Shown here one piece after another: positions 24,403 through 36,740 of a DNA stretch of 64,000 nt. The stretch is from Leuctra nigra. Its lineage: Eukaryota; Arthropoda; Insecta; Plecoptera; Leuctridae. Numbering within the stretch: the first letter of the stretch is position 1; every line of letters starts with the position of its first letter. Location of the stretch: positions 32,839,629 to 32,903,628 of the forward strand of contig OW203764.1 in the NCBI GenBank assembly GCA_934045905.1, in the 5' to 3' direction. The notes below the pieces were generated by a model. The model was not told the DNA's origin, did not search any database, and saw only the letters and a list, made by a program, of their open reading frames with translations. Both the position numbers and the translations under genes were made by a program.

Positions 24403-25827
24403 CTATGTAATTTGGGTTGTTGTTTTGAGTCTAGACTACGAAGTAATGAATGTGGCTGTACATCACTTACAAATTCAAAATAAAAAACGTAGGTATTCCA
24501 GTATACTACTTCACAGTAGCATGCGAGTCGAAAACGAAAATAACTTGAGTTATTTACCTTCTAGGTAAAATTACAACTTACGATGCAAGAAAAACTGAAA
24601 AATTATGATTAATGTTAAACGCTAAAATTATTCAATATATTCGCTGGCGTCGAACAAATATCTGTCATATTTACTCACCAAGCAGTCAATCTATACACGC
24701 CTGGGGCGAGCGGGCGAGTGTTAATTTCGAGCTCTGCACATGAGTTATATTGTAACACAATCACAGTTTATACTTTAACAGTCATAAAACAACATGAAAA
24801 TGACAGCACATATTGATATTTTCGTATCAACATTGGGATAACAACAAAACAGAACAAATACCGCAGAAATAAAACGCACCATCAATAAATGGTTCTGATG
24901 TATTTAGTTATCTTGTATTCCCCCAAATATTAGCTATTTCATATGAAGCTGGTTTCAAATCATGTTCTTTTATTAGATAAAAACATGCCCTTCTAATCAG
25001 TTGTGTTTATATCACTATTTGTGATTTCAGGTAATTCGGTTTTATATTGATAGTATTTTACGAAAAAAATCTGAAATCTAGTTCTGCCTTCATTGTTCCA
25101 ACATTGTTGTTCTATGAAGTTTGATTTTATTGCTAAGACAATAATATGGAGGTGTATTTCCCAGTTTTTCACATTCAACCATTCTATTTTACCATACTTA
25201 TTTATTACATCTTTTAATGAGGAGCATATTCAAACCAAGGAAGGGTTCAAACCTTGTTCAAACGCAACAAGTTGTACAGTACTTGTGCATCCGAGATTAT
25301 CACGAACAACTTTTCCGAGACCAACATGAACTACATGTATTACATAGACTGCATAGACAATCCATGGACAATCCACTTTCCAACCAATATTTTTGTTTAT
25401 CTAACGACATTTTTTTATTGCTATAGCTTGTTCTGTCACCTTTTCTCAAATTCGTTTTTTTTTACTTTTGTTACGTTTTGTACCAAGCTTTTCAATTCCT
25501 CTGAACGTATATGTAAAGATGTTATAGCATAGAAACCCTTCTTACCTCTATGGTTATAGGTATTCTAAATCTCTCTTGGACATTACGTATTTAAGCACTA
25601 ATTGAGTACTAATTATTGGTCTATCCGGAAATTAGTGCTTTAATCGGTTCTGCTACATGAAGTTAGCAGCCCCCACAGCCAAATGCCCGTATCCCCAAAA
25701 TAATTGTGCACTATTTATCAGTATGGACTTAAGTAGAATCACTAATTATGCACTAATTGCTGATGTCATTCCCGCAATTAGTGCTTTAATGGGAGCTGCT
25801 TGCTTTACACACCTCTTTACAAACCGT

Positions 25828-25895
25828 TAGTACAGAAAAAGTACAGAAAGTACAGAAAAAAGTACAGAAAAGTACGTTTTGTACAGAAAAAAAGT
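25828..25895 (+). repeat. AGTACAGAAAA short tandem repeat
   Basis: Irregular repeats of agtacagaaa with variable A number. Confidence 0.75.
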
Positions 25896-28153
25896 TCCCA
25901 TTCTTTCAAAGTACAAAAACGCTCACAAATCGGGTTTAACGGCTACAAAGGAACTTTTGACAAATTAAAAGTTGTAAAAACGAATACATTCTTCAATAAA
26001 TGGATCCTTTTGTGTGTATTTTATCCATATCTCTTGTGGTACGGATATAACATTATACTCTCGCTACATGCCACCAACTGATTTATATATTCACACGTAA
26101 AAAAAAGTTTTCGTATAAATCGTGGCCACCTTTTTTATTCAATGAATAATAAATGACAGTGCAATATCTCAAAGCACTCTTTGGACAGAGATATCACACT
26201 GCTGGCTCGAGAAACATCGCACCACGCGAGGAGAATGGCGAACACTAAAGCTTTCACTTTGCCACCTCACGCACGCACCCGGTGCTGAACATGCAGTGAA
26301 GGGGAGTTCATGGAATGCGTGCCTCAGATCTTCAGTTCTTTGCGAGTCAGTTCTTTGAGAAACTCTTGTCGATTTTCGACAAGTTCCTTTTTGCCCTCTT
26401 TGCCCCTGACGTCACTCGGAGGAGTCTGTAAGGAAGAAGGGAAATGTCTCAAAGTTAAAAAAATCCCATTTCTCAGATGAATATTTAACTTGTACGTAAA
26501 TGTCTTTCTTTCATAAGGTATAATCATTCTAAAGATGAGATGGATTGCCGCCTTAGACTTGTTTATTCCCTGTACCTTTATATAAGTTACTATGGCAACC
26601 TTTTCTTACGCAAGAAGCCTATATATACTTATACTTTTACTCCAAAATCCTATACTTTGCTAGCAGTAGGGACTGGGATCCAAATGAATTTCGGTTCCAT
26701 TTATGTTCCAATCGGTTCATTACAATTCCTACCACAATTTTATTAAATTTTAAATCGATGTTTTGGAATTAACAGACACAGTAGGTGGCATAACTAAGGT
26801 AAGAAATGTCTAGTACTAATTTCGACTCGTGAAAACAGTAAAATGTAATTTGAATGGGAATGAAATGAAGTAAACATTGAATGAAATTAATTATTTAAAG
26901 CGCTTTTAGGGAACCGTCCCCAAATAATGTGAAAAGTTTCTTTTGAATGCGAGCTTCATTTATGAAGGAATGGTTGGAGGAACAACTAACTGTATGGAAT
27001 CGAGAGACATTGCATACTCGGAGAAGCACAACAAAGTCCAGGAATTCAAACAAGGAAGTATCCAGAGTTTGCTCTGATAATGAGCGACTGGTAGGATTTG
27101 GTCGGGAAACAAGAATCCGTAGAATTTCGGTTTACGTTTCATACCAAATCAAAACAAGAAGCCAGACTTCGGTGTCCCCTCATTCATATTATCTCAACGT
27201 AATGCTGTTTCAAACAATTCAACGAACAGGACAGTGGAATGGAACAACAATATTGGGTTGTGTAGCAGCAAGGACTCGATAAACACACGATGCGGTAAGA
27301 CATCAGGTGGCGGGGTCGTCTGTTCTCTACTTGTGGCTGTTCGAGGCGAATAGAGCAGAAGTGTAGGGGGGGAGGGGGGGCAATACCCGTCGAAAGTGTT
27401 TGTCTAGCTACTGACTCCATTTCCTGGATACTTTTTCAAACTTTAGACAAACTTTTCATTGCCAAAACTAACTTTTCAGTTACACTGCTGAGGAGACAAA
27501 AATGGCGTCTGAATTCTTGGCGAGTAGAAACAAAACGATACTTTTCCAGAAATCGAACTGTAATGGTTTATCTGTTGTATCATCCTATTTATAGGTTGAG
27601 TCGACTACAAGGTAATAAAACTATGACATGCATCAGTAACGAACTCGGGGGGTGGGTTTTGGGGGCCAGGCACGCTACCCCATCCCACCACACCCCTAAA
27701 TAACAACGTAAACTACAAAAAATGTTAATTAAAAAACGGGAGGCTAAAAGTTTGCTAAGTTCAAGTAGACGTTATACATTTATGGAATCCTCAGTATGTA
27801 CTTGATATTTCTGGCGTAAGCTTTATAAAAATTCAAGTCACCAAGTGGAAGTATCTTCAACCTTGAAACACAATTAAGGAGAGGCAAGAGTCTCAATGAA
27901 TTATGTCGCTACCCCAGATGCTTCCCTGAATGCACACTGATGTAGGTAGTTTCGTAAATCAGAACATGAAATATCTGGGGATTTAGTTGCGAGGTACTGA
28001 TGAGATTCTTAGATGATAAACTGAGTTTTAAAAACCGAACAAACTTTGAATGGAGACGCAGACAAAGTTTAGAAAGTACTTGGCGGAGACTTTCACATAT
28101 GAAGATGGCAATCTCGCTCGTAAATCTTTCCGCCAAACTCATCAGTAACAGTC

Positions 28154-29077
28154 ATGATTCCGTCCATTACAGAACCACGCAGAGAGCTTAGCTTCCTAGA
28201 GGGAATGATTCAGTCCATTACAGAACCACGCAGAGAGCTTAGCTTCCTAGAAGGAATGATTCAGTCCATTACAGAACCACGCAGAGAGCTTAGCTTCCTA
28301 GAGGGAATGATTCAGTCCATTACAGAACCACGCAGAGAGCTTAGCTTCCTAGAGGGAATGATTCAGTCCATTACAGAACCACGCAGAGAGCTTAGCTTCC
28401 TAGAGGGAATGATTCAGTTCATTACAGATCCACGCAGAGAGCTTAGCTTCCTAGAGGGAATGATTCAGTCCATTACAGAACCACGCAGAGAGCTTAGCTT
28501 CCTAGAGGGAATGACACAGTCCATTACAGAACCACGCAGAGAGCTTAGCGTCCTAGAGGGTATGATTCCGTCCATTACAGAACCACGCAGAGAGCTTAGC
28601 GTCCTAGAGGGAATGATTCAGTCCATTACAGAACCACGCAGAGAGCTTAGCTTCCTAGAGGGAATGATTCAGTCCATTACAGAACCACGCAGAGAGCTTA
28701 GCTTCCTAGAGGGAATGACACAGTCCATTACAGAACCACGCAGAGAGCTTAGCGTCCTAGAGGGTATGATTCAGTCCATTACAGAACCACGCAGAGAGCT
28801 TAGCGTCCTAGAGGGAATGATTCAGTCCATTACAGAACCACGCAGAGAGCTTAGCTTCCTAGAGGGAATGATTCAGTCCATTACAGAACCACGCAGAGAG
28901 CTTAGCTTCCTAGAGGGAATGATTCAGTCCATTACAGAACCACGCAGAGAGCTTAGCTTCCTAGAGGGAATGATTCAGTCCATTACAGAACCACGCAGAG
29001 AGCTTAGCTTCCTAGAGGGAATGATTCAGTCCATTACAGAACCACGCAGAGAGCTTAGCTTCCTAGAGGGCGAATGA
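28154..29077 (+). repeat. 51-bp tandem array (18 units) with one open frame of 307 codons
   Basis: Eighteen head-to-tail units of exactly 51 bp encode MIQSITEPRRELSFLEG, with variants Q to P, I to T, S to F, E to D and F to V. Units 8-11 and 12-15 carry the same run of variants (MTQ...V, MI.S...V, then two standard units), so a four-unit block was duplicated. The other five frames of the unit contain stops; only this plus-strand frame is open, ending GE-stop. There is no clear upstream exon, signal peptide or known domain. Because 51 is a multiple of 3, an open unit stays open when multiplied, so coding is not proven. I treat it as a minisatellite that could be translated. Confidence 0.9.
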
Positions 29078-29942
29078 TAGCCGGCTTAGCAGGGTATACA
29101 AGCGCATCGGATTTGGAATTAATATTACATCTTGTTTTCACATTCAATAAAACGCCGAGGGGCATTCATTCGTGCGAAGGATTTAAAAGGATTTATTAAT
29201 TTAAAAGCTCTGGAGAATTTTCTGGAGGAATTTGTAGTTTTAACAATTTAATTCGCTTATTGCGATGAAAATCTTTTTTTCTACCCTTCAATCATTCCTC
29301 ATCGAGTTCTCTTTCTGTGGGCTTTTGTATTTGTGTTTCTATTACATTATTTAATGATAAGGATAAAAGATATTAAATGAAAAACAAATAAGACCAACAC
29401 AATATTTCTTCTCTTCAATGCCATTGCGATCCGACTGGAATATTAATATAACCACTTCAAACGTCCGGAAAGCGGAAGTAATAATTGTTGAAATAATATC
29501 GTATATTACCACAAAGTTCGGAACGCCTGATTATTTCATTTTACAAAATCCCCTTGTGTTATAAAGAAACTGGGGTTTAAAGGAAACTGGAGCTCACACC
29601 CTGGACCAATCAATGTTAACTCAATAACACAGCCAGAAAAACAGTTTGTTTACATTATTTGAAGTATTATTCATATGCCATTGACAATAAATATGTACCA
29701 TGTTCTTTTGACGCCACAGAAAATATTAAAATATTTGTGCTTCTAAAGCCGAAACATGGTGAAAATTACTAACATTTTACATTTGCCATAAATTTGAGCA
29801 CAAATATTGTATTCTTTAGAAGATAGTATTTCTCAAGTCGACAAAATGTCTACGTAAACTATTTTTCAATTGTATACAATTTGAATGATATTCGTCTAAT
29901 ATTACGACGATACGTATTTAGGAAATCCATCCATCACCAGAA
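29078..29942. other. No gene recognised
   Basis: AT-rich flank of the 51-bp array. The array's frame stops at once (GE-stop) and no downstream exon is apparent. Confidence 0.55.
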
Positions 29943-30373
29943 TGAAAAACACTCTGTGTAAAGCGTCGATATATCCTTCATATTGCATGCGAATTCAAAT
30001 TCATGTTAAAGCTGTTGCCCTCTATAAGAGACCTTGAACAATTTGCGACAAAGGAGCATGAGTGATCATTTTGTATTTAAATTTCCTTGAATACATTTGA
30101 CAATATTGCAAAACTCTTGAAGTTCTATAGACAGGTTTGTCTGAAAATTTTCAAAAATACCTAAAAGTTGATCAGTCAAACGTTCCATTTTTTTTTCGCC
30201 AATCACATGATCACGTTCAAAAATGATACTAGATAGCTTTAATGACCTTAGTGTGTATACAACTTTTCAGATCGAAAAGTTGAACGGTGTTCCTGGGCAT
30301 TGCCAAAAAAAATACAAATAAAAACGGAGAAAGTGTCATAAGAGTGGGTGACGCTCGCTATACGCTCGCTGAA
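29943..30373 (-). mobile_element. Helitron-like element, copy R3 (internally deleted)
   Basis: Left end aaaacactctgtgtaaagcg is a decayed terminal hairpin. The right end has ggagaaagtgtcataagag and CGCTCGCTATACGCTCGCT. The interior is about half the length of full copies. Confidence 0.65.
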
Positions 30374-30784
30374 TAAACCTACGACATCGTCAGAGATTCT
30401 GTGTAACCCCGCAGGTAATTGCTGTGTTTTACCTACACTTTTTTTCCCACTGTAAACTAATTTATTTATGTTTTTATTTACATGAAGTGAGTACATATGA
30501 AACAAATACACTCTCCCCTTTATGAGACATGTGTCGGGGAGATCAATATTAAATTTGGAATAAAAGTTATTGAAATTATAAATTAAACAAAACTATACTA
30601 AACATATTTAACTAAACAATTTTGTGAGTACAAATACATAGAGATATTAAGATTAAGCGAGAGGAGACATCGGATATAAGTAGAGAATGTAATCGAATAA
30701 TTAACTTAACTACAACAGGAAAAAGTATGAAACACTCAAATTAGAATAGGTACATATAAAAGCAACATAGGCAGATGGAAACCA

Positions 30785-31325
30785 CGAACAACAGATTATT
30801 GCATATTAATTTAAATTATAAAGCTCATTATGTAGAGTTCTTTTCAGAGTGTCAATCGAAAATGTTTTAATCCATTCTTTAACCAAATGTTTAAATATAA
30901 ATTGTTCGTTTTTGGACGTTATTATAAAATTCTTGATATTTACCGGAAGCAGATTGTACAGTTTCGGACCTACAAATATACCATGATGTTGCGCTAGACC
31001 CTTATTAACTCTTAGTATTTCAATATTATTATTTGTTATAGACCTGGTGTTAATCCGTTGAACATTAGAAACTTGTTGCTTGTTTTTATGAAAATTCATT
31101 ATTATAAATTTAGCGTAAAGTTTTATTAATGGAAATACATTATTTCACTATATAAGAGCTCTGTGCAATATAAATTATTTTTTTAAAGTATGATTTTCAG
31201 TATAGTATTTTGAATAATAGATAATCTTTTGGCATGACTTTCACATGCTGCACCCCAGCTGATTATTCCATACTGAATTATGGATTGAGCAATTGCGAAG
31301 TATACCATTTTAAGAGTATTTAGAT
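30785..31325 (-). pseudogene. Decayed LINE reverse transcriptase C-terminus
   Basis: On the minus strand, two frames carry consecutive pieces of a LINE protein C-terminal to the reverse transcriptase. From about 31315 to 31195: VYFAIAQSIIQYGIISWG, then HAKRLSIIQNTILKII. From 31099 to 30806: INTRSITNNN, then ILRVNKGLAQHHGIFVGPKLYNLLPVNIKN. The order and motifs (QYGI..WG, NTR, GPKLYNLLP) match the tail of CR1/Kiri-type LINEs. A stop after LKII and a frame change between the pieces show it is dead. It is AT-rich and much older than the LINE at 14107. Confidence 0.75.
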
Positions 31326-31400
31326 GTAGTATGTTTCTTCACAAATAAAATGTATGAATGGTGATTCTGAGTTTCTTGATAGTCGAGTATATATGTTTAT

Positions 31401-31445
31401 CCCAACCCAACCCAACCCAACCCAACCCAACCCAACCCAACCCAA
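31401..31445 (+). repeat. (CCCAA)9 microsatellite
   Basis: Nine perfect pentamers. This is not the usual insect telomere repeat (CCTAA), and it is interstitial. Confidence 0.95.
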
Positions 31446-31599
31446 CCAAACGCACTTCCCCTAAAAAGGGCTTGCGACATTTCGTCAGCTGCGGACTGCT
31501 GTCATATTCAAATGACCAACTTTCAGACCAAAAGCTTCAGAAGATACCAAAAACCATCAAATCTCCAGCTCTGAATGCAACATTATCATATCTATGACA

Positions 31600-31770
31600 T
31601 TCCTCCCGGCATGTACTGATCTGCTATTCATCCCGGCGTGATGACACTACGTCTTCTGCATCCCATCAGTGACTTGGCATGCACGGCGCATCTCCATTAT
31701 GTCCCACCACGCATCTCGAACCCGGGTCACCAGCGTCATTATCCATGCTGATAGCTCGATGACCTGAATC
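31600..31770 (-). mobile_element. Probable tRNA-derived SINE
   Basis: Minus strand: aggtcatcgagctatcagca (A-box-like), then gacccgggttcgagatg (B-box-like GGTTCGAG), followed by a non-tRNA body with catgccaagtcactgatggg. The (TTGGG)n run at 31401-31445 lies downstream in this orientation and could be its tail, although 150 bp intervene. Confidence 0.5.
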
Positions 31771-32523
31771 TCTCAGATAAGAATATGCAGTTGCAGGGAC
31801 AATGCTGAAGTTCAAGGTGGCTTGGGATATTCGTAATTCGTTCTCACATCAGCTTATCTGAAAGAGTGGCTCGAATTTCTAGAAAAACATCTCATGCAGT
31901 TTGATTTTCCAGGTATCTAATGAAATTTTGCAACAAAAAATCATGGAAAAGTTTTTTTTTTTTTTTTTTAGCTAGGTAACTGATAAATTCTGTATTGTAT
32001 TCTATGGACTGTTTCTCGATAATGACGTCAAACCCCTCGTCATGATGCTTTCAAAAGTTATTTTCGTGTACTTATCTGGAATGTGGAACTCTTTTACGTG
32101 GGACAGATTTCGAGCATATTGGAATTCGTAGCTTGCACGAACGTCTTTTATTACATTATAAGCAAACAAAACATCAATCGAAACAAAGAAAATATAACAT
32201 ATTATGTAGAGTTGCCGTTATTTGCTCACTGAATAAAGAACAAAAGAATCGCATGAACGCATGAATTGCAAAGAAAATGTAAAAGAAAATTTCACTGGTT
32301 ATGACTAAAATATGTCACTTTTAGGTGGAACATACTATATACGTATTTGTTTTATTTTCTTCAGTTACCCTTATACTTTGGCAGCAGCCCCAGTAAGATG
32401 TCATCATTCGAGCTGGAAAGAGACACGTTAAGTCGAGTATAAGGGTTGCGCACGCAAGTGCAATGAGACATGATCAGATGATAGTGACTTCATTCCATTC
32501 TCCTCGGAGTTCAACCCTCATCA

Positions 32524-32597
32524 GCGCGGTGTAACTCAGTTGGTAGAGCTCTCGCCCGGCAAGTGAGATGTCCGATGTTCATCTGTCACTTTCCTGA
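32524..32597 (+). mobile_element. tRNA-like SINE head or tRNA relic
   Basis: TAACTCAGTTGGTAGAGC is a good A box with D-loop residues, followed by tctcgcccggcaagtgagat (anticodon-arm-like) and a decayed B box gatgttcatctg. No CCA-type acceptor pairing, so not a functional tRNA. Confidence 0.55.
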
Positions 32598-32959
32598 CTC
32601 CACTGGAAGTTGTCGATAAATATCCGCATCTACTGATCAGTTTATATCCTTCTTCACTTTCAATTTCATATATTGGACATTTGGTGTCTCCGTAAATTTT
32701 TATGAAATGCGTTTCTATGTTTAGTTTCTACCTAGTTACCTACGTCATCACGAATGATAAAATTGATAACATGATATCTCTAAGTTTTTAATCTCTTGCC
32801 ATCTTCACAGAGGATAAGCTTATTTGGTTATCTTACTTTACTAACCTTGGATACATTGCCAAGGAGAAAATTACTAAGGACACAAAGGTACCACGGATAT
32901 AGGAATAGGATACCAAGGAATAGGATACTACGAAGAATATTCTAATCACTATGAATAGT

Positions 32960-33380
32960 ACTAAGAAAACTTAACGCGTTTTGTGTAACGCGTTGATAAG
33001 CGAGCCTTTGTATTGCATGCGAATTGATATGCGTTTGTTTGCATGATTCTGCTCTACATACCTTGGGAAGAGCTGAAATGATATGAGTCCAAGAAGCAGT
33101 GATAAAATATCTGTAATTTCTTTCAATAAAATTGACAATATTTCAAATCAAGCATATCATGTCCGTAAAATGTCAATAACTTTTGAAGTCAAAAGTTATT
33201 GGATGTTGGTCCTAATGTCCATGCAAAGTTTTAAGTTGATCTGTCAAACCATTCAATTTTTAATTTTTCGCTCAAAGAATCTCGTTCAAAAACTAGACTC
33301 GAGACTGCTAGTACAAAATTGTACAAAATTTCAGGTCGATTGGATCGATCTTAGCTGCAGTTTAAAAAAATCTTAAATAT
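32960..33380 (-). mobile_element. Helitron-like element, copy R4 (3' half)
   Basis: The terminus actaagaaaac followed by GTGTAACGCGTTGATAAGCG gives the 3' end on the minus strand. The interior block CCATGCAAAGTTTTAAGTTG is at about 33219. The GAGCGAGCG end is missing. Confidence 0.65.
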
Positions 33381-34091
33381 ATCAGGAGATTTAACAGTCA
33401 ATGTTACTCTTGTGTATCACATAAATGTCTAATGATTTATTTCCCTTGGAGACCTATTACTATAGGCATTTCTTTGCAGAGATGCGTGACTGGTTATAAA
33501 TATCTCTGGCCACTGCAGTCATTCGGTGAAGTGTCGTATTGCCGTGATGCCAAGTATTTAGTTGACTCTTTCCATAAAGTGAAGTCAATGGCATTGTCAA
33601 TGGCAACAGTGTAGGGAAGAAGGTCTGATTATTGCATTTCCGAAAGTGCACATGTGGTAAAAAATACCTGCTCAGTGTTTTAGGCCGTTTTGGCTGTGGT
33701 CTTGTCGACAGATTTTCGGCCCTAGTAAATATCAAATATCAACAGCATATCTTCATATTGGCAAGTTATGGTATGTGGGTGGGCCATAATTCCAAATAAA
33801 TATGTTGAAGTGATATGACTCACTATGATTATGAACTAGGTGGGATGGAGTCCGTCTTAATACAAAACAAATCAGTACAATACAAAATTACCTAATTTGT
33901 AATTTGTCGTAAAATTACGACATAAAATAGCAGCAACGTACATGCATTCTCCAAACATGAGCTGCTATTTTACGTTTGCAATAGAATCAACCAATCAGAT
34001 ACATAACAAAGTGTACGAGAAAGAAGAGCAGCCACGAAAAGAGAAAATGCGGTGACAAATAGAACCATATTAAATTTAGTCAACAAAATAA

Positions 34092-34991
34092 TTGAGCGAG
34101 CGAAGCGAGCGTCTCTTTTTGGCTCTTTTGGCACGGACCTCTGTTTTTTTTTTTTTTTTTTTTTTTTGTCTGTCTTCTGCTCGTATACAAGTCGCACCGT
34201 TTATTCGATCGAGCTGAAATTTTGCACACATATCCAGACCAAATATGAGATTTGCTGACCCTAATTTTTTTGAAATTCCCTGATTGGTTCAAATTTAAAA
34301 AAATTATCTTTCGTTGGTTGGTCCGATCAATTTGAAATTTACCATAGTCATATCAACCAACATTGTACCCAAGCATAAAAAGTTTCAGCCAAATCCTCCC
34401 ATTGGTTAAAATTTAAAACCATCTTTCCTGTGTTTTTTTAAATTTAAACTAGAACCGATTGAACGATCAACTTATAACTTCGCATGATGGTTAGGACCAA
34501 CATTATCTGCATTTTTGACAATTTTCATACTAATCTGTGCTTAAATCCAAAAGTTATTGACATTTTACGGACATTTTGCGTGTTGGCGGTCAAATTCACG
34601 GCGACTTCCACTCTTCAGTTCATGGCAAGGTAGTTAGAGCAGAAACTTTTAAACGCAAATGAAACTGATAATGACCGTTCAACAGTCGATCTGATATTGT
34701 GTAGACTTACTTATATCATATGAGTGGTCCCAGGTATATTTTTGAATGATATCCTGTGATTTTGAAATTTAACAAAGAACCGTTCAATCAAAGGTTTAAT
34801 CGATCAACTTAAAACGTAGCAAGGTTATTGGGACCAATATTTTTGGAGATTTTGGAGATATTTATACAAGTCTGTGACGAAATCAAGAATAATTGGCTTT
34901 TAATGGCATTTTCGATAGACATAATTTCGGTTACAGGTGTTGCGTGTATCCGTGCTCGCTCATCAACGCGTTACACTGAGCGTTTTCCTAG
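34092..34991 (+). mobile_element. Helitron-like non-autonomous element, copy F3 (complete)
   Basis: A complete 900-bp copy: A|TTGAGCGAGCGAAGCG at the left, CTAG|T at the right, and no flanking duplication. The subterminal 3' hairpin has stem AACGC/GCGTT with a 10-nt loop, 3 nt before CTAG. The left part contains a long T tract (34144-34167). The interior is a chain of degenerate sub-repeats with AGCTGAAATTTTGCACAC, accaacatt and attggtt blocks. Non-coding. Confidence 0.8.
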
Positions 34992-35352
34992 TGTATTTTC
35001 ACATTACTTTGGGTATTCCAGTTATTACCACGTGACTAAAAATTAAATCTCGAAATTGGCCAAACAATTGCACATAAAAGGAAGAACGTGTATTTTCCTC
35101 ATTTTTATAAGTGATATTCTACAACCTTTTTTACCTCTAATATTTCCGTTCCGATTTTTTTTACAAATATTATTGCTGTTGCATTCAAACAACTTGCAGC
35201 GACCGCAATTATCAGCCGTCAGACTTGCAAGTGGGCTCATTGTCTTCGTTGAATAAAGGCGAAGAAAACGACTACGAGTTTTTGTTGATAACTATATTTC
35301 TACCCTGAGCACATTCAATACAAAATAGAGGTTCCTCGATTAAAAAATACAT

Positions 35353-35568
35353 GTACACTCGGCCAAACATAAATTGATCGTTGATCAAATTTGAATGACT
35401 GCTGGTCGTGTCCCATACCAATCAAAGCTTGTTATTATCGTTGAAATGTGGGGTCACCTACTAGAGTAAGACAATGAGATCGCTTGGACAGACTTTGGAT
35501 GGTGCAATCTAACATTTATCAGTCAATCAAATTTGATCAACGATCAATTTATGTTTGGCCGAGTGTAC
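35353..35568. mobile_element. MITE with CACTCGGCC ends
   Basis: Arms of about 45 bp: GTACACTCGGCCAAACATAA and its inverse, continuing attgatcgttgatcaa. A TA immediately outside CACTCGGCC on both sides fits a Tc1/mariner-type target. The interior is unique. Confidence 0.72.
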
Positions 35569-36592
35569 TTACCGATTTTATTTTAGAAATGTTGCAACAG
35601 AAATATCGGAAAAGCTCGGAGTCGATCTCTTGGTATATGTACCTATTATTCATGCCAAGTTTCGGATTTCTATGTTGAACGGTTTTAAAGTTGGAGCTAT
35701 CCGTATGAATCGTAGGTATTTTACCAGCTTCGATTGCCCCGGATATTTTTTGCCTTTCTAAAATGTGTAGATTTAATTTTCGCTAAATATCGGTCTCTTA
35801 TAACACCTCCCAATATTTACACTGAAATTAAAATCTAATACCCCCCTGGAATGCCATGCATTTTCAAAAATTCCCAAACTGACTGGCAGGGGTCCTTAAA
35901 AAATATTTTGTGTATTGACTATAGAATTTCAAAATGTAATACGACGAGTATTCCATTACGCAACGATGCAATGCACACTTTCTAAAAATAAAATAAAATA
36001 ATTAAGTTTCATAAGTATCTTATGTCACTCCTTTTGAATCCGCACCGCTTTAGGAATGTACACACAAAGTAATTTCAGAAAGTATTATTAAAAACTCAAA
36101 CTCTCTAGTCAAACTTGAACTAAGAACTTGATTTCTTAGCTAAGAAACGAGCTCTTCGAATGTATGCTTTGTTATGGAAAGTGAAAACTTTGTTCCGAGG
36201 AATGTTCGTAATAATATTGCTTTTCTCCGCCCTTCAGTATTTCAGCGGCGCTTATTACTTACGTTGGTACTTCAGGGAACGCAAGTAGAAAGATAATATG
36301 TAAAACTAATCATGTACAAAGTAATTGCATCGATGTTATTTCACATCAAAGAAAATACCTGAACACGCAGCATCACGACGTGTCGATGTACTCTTTGTGA
36401 GCGTGAAACCTACCTCCACGTCTTTCTTCACAAAGAGAATTCTCACTTGTCATGGATTATTCCAAAAACTAAAACACAATGTTAATATTTTACAGTTACG
36501 AATAGACGAAGAAATTTCGAAACATACGCCATTTTCAGCAGTATAGATACATTACCACACAGCACACACCACATTCTTTCTTATTATTCTTA

Positions 36593-36740
36593 TTGTTCCC
36601 ACTATGACTTTCAACTGCAATTGAAATCTCAATTTAGTTCTGGAAAGGCAGTTGAGATTTCAGCTGCAGTTGAAATCTCAATTTAGTTCTGGAAAGGCAG
36701 TTGAGATTTCAGCTGCAGTAGAAAGTCATAGTGTGAGCAA
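36593..36740. mobile_element. MITE with duplicated internal hairpin
   Basis: Outer ends CACTATGACTTTC and inverse. The inside is two tandem copies of a 52-bp unit starting gcagttgaaatctcaattta, each itself palindromic (ttgaaatctcaa...ttgagatttcaa). Confidence 0.65.

Larger units (their letters stand above)
22247..28153. other. Mostly unassigned DNA
   Basis: Apart from the foldback at 24001-24402, the AGTACAG repeat and an unassigned frame at 22521, I see only AT-rich DNA with short frames. Phrases around ttagtgctttaat recur at 25631 and 25780. A G-run lies at 27365-27379. Confidence 0.5.

Noticed and set aside
31401..31445. Telomeric repeat
   Set aside because: CCCAA differs from the insect CCTAA repeat, and the run is short and internal.
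32524..32597. Functional tRNA gene
   Set aside because: The A box is good but the B box is decayed and the acceptor stem does not pair.
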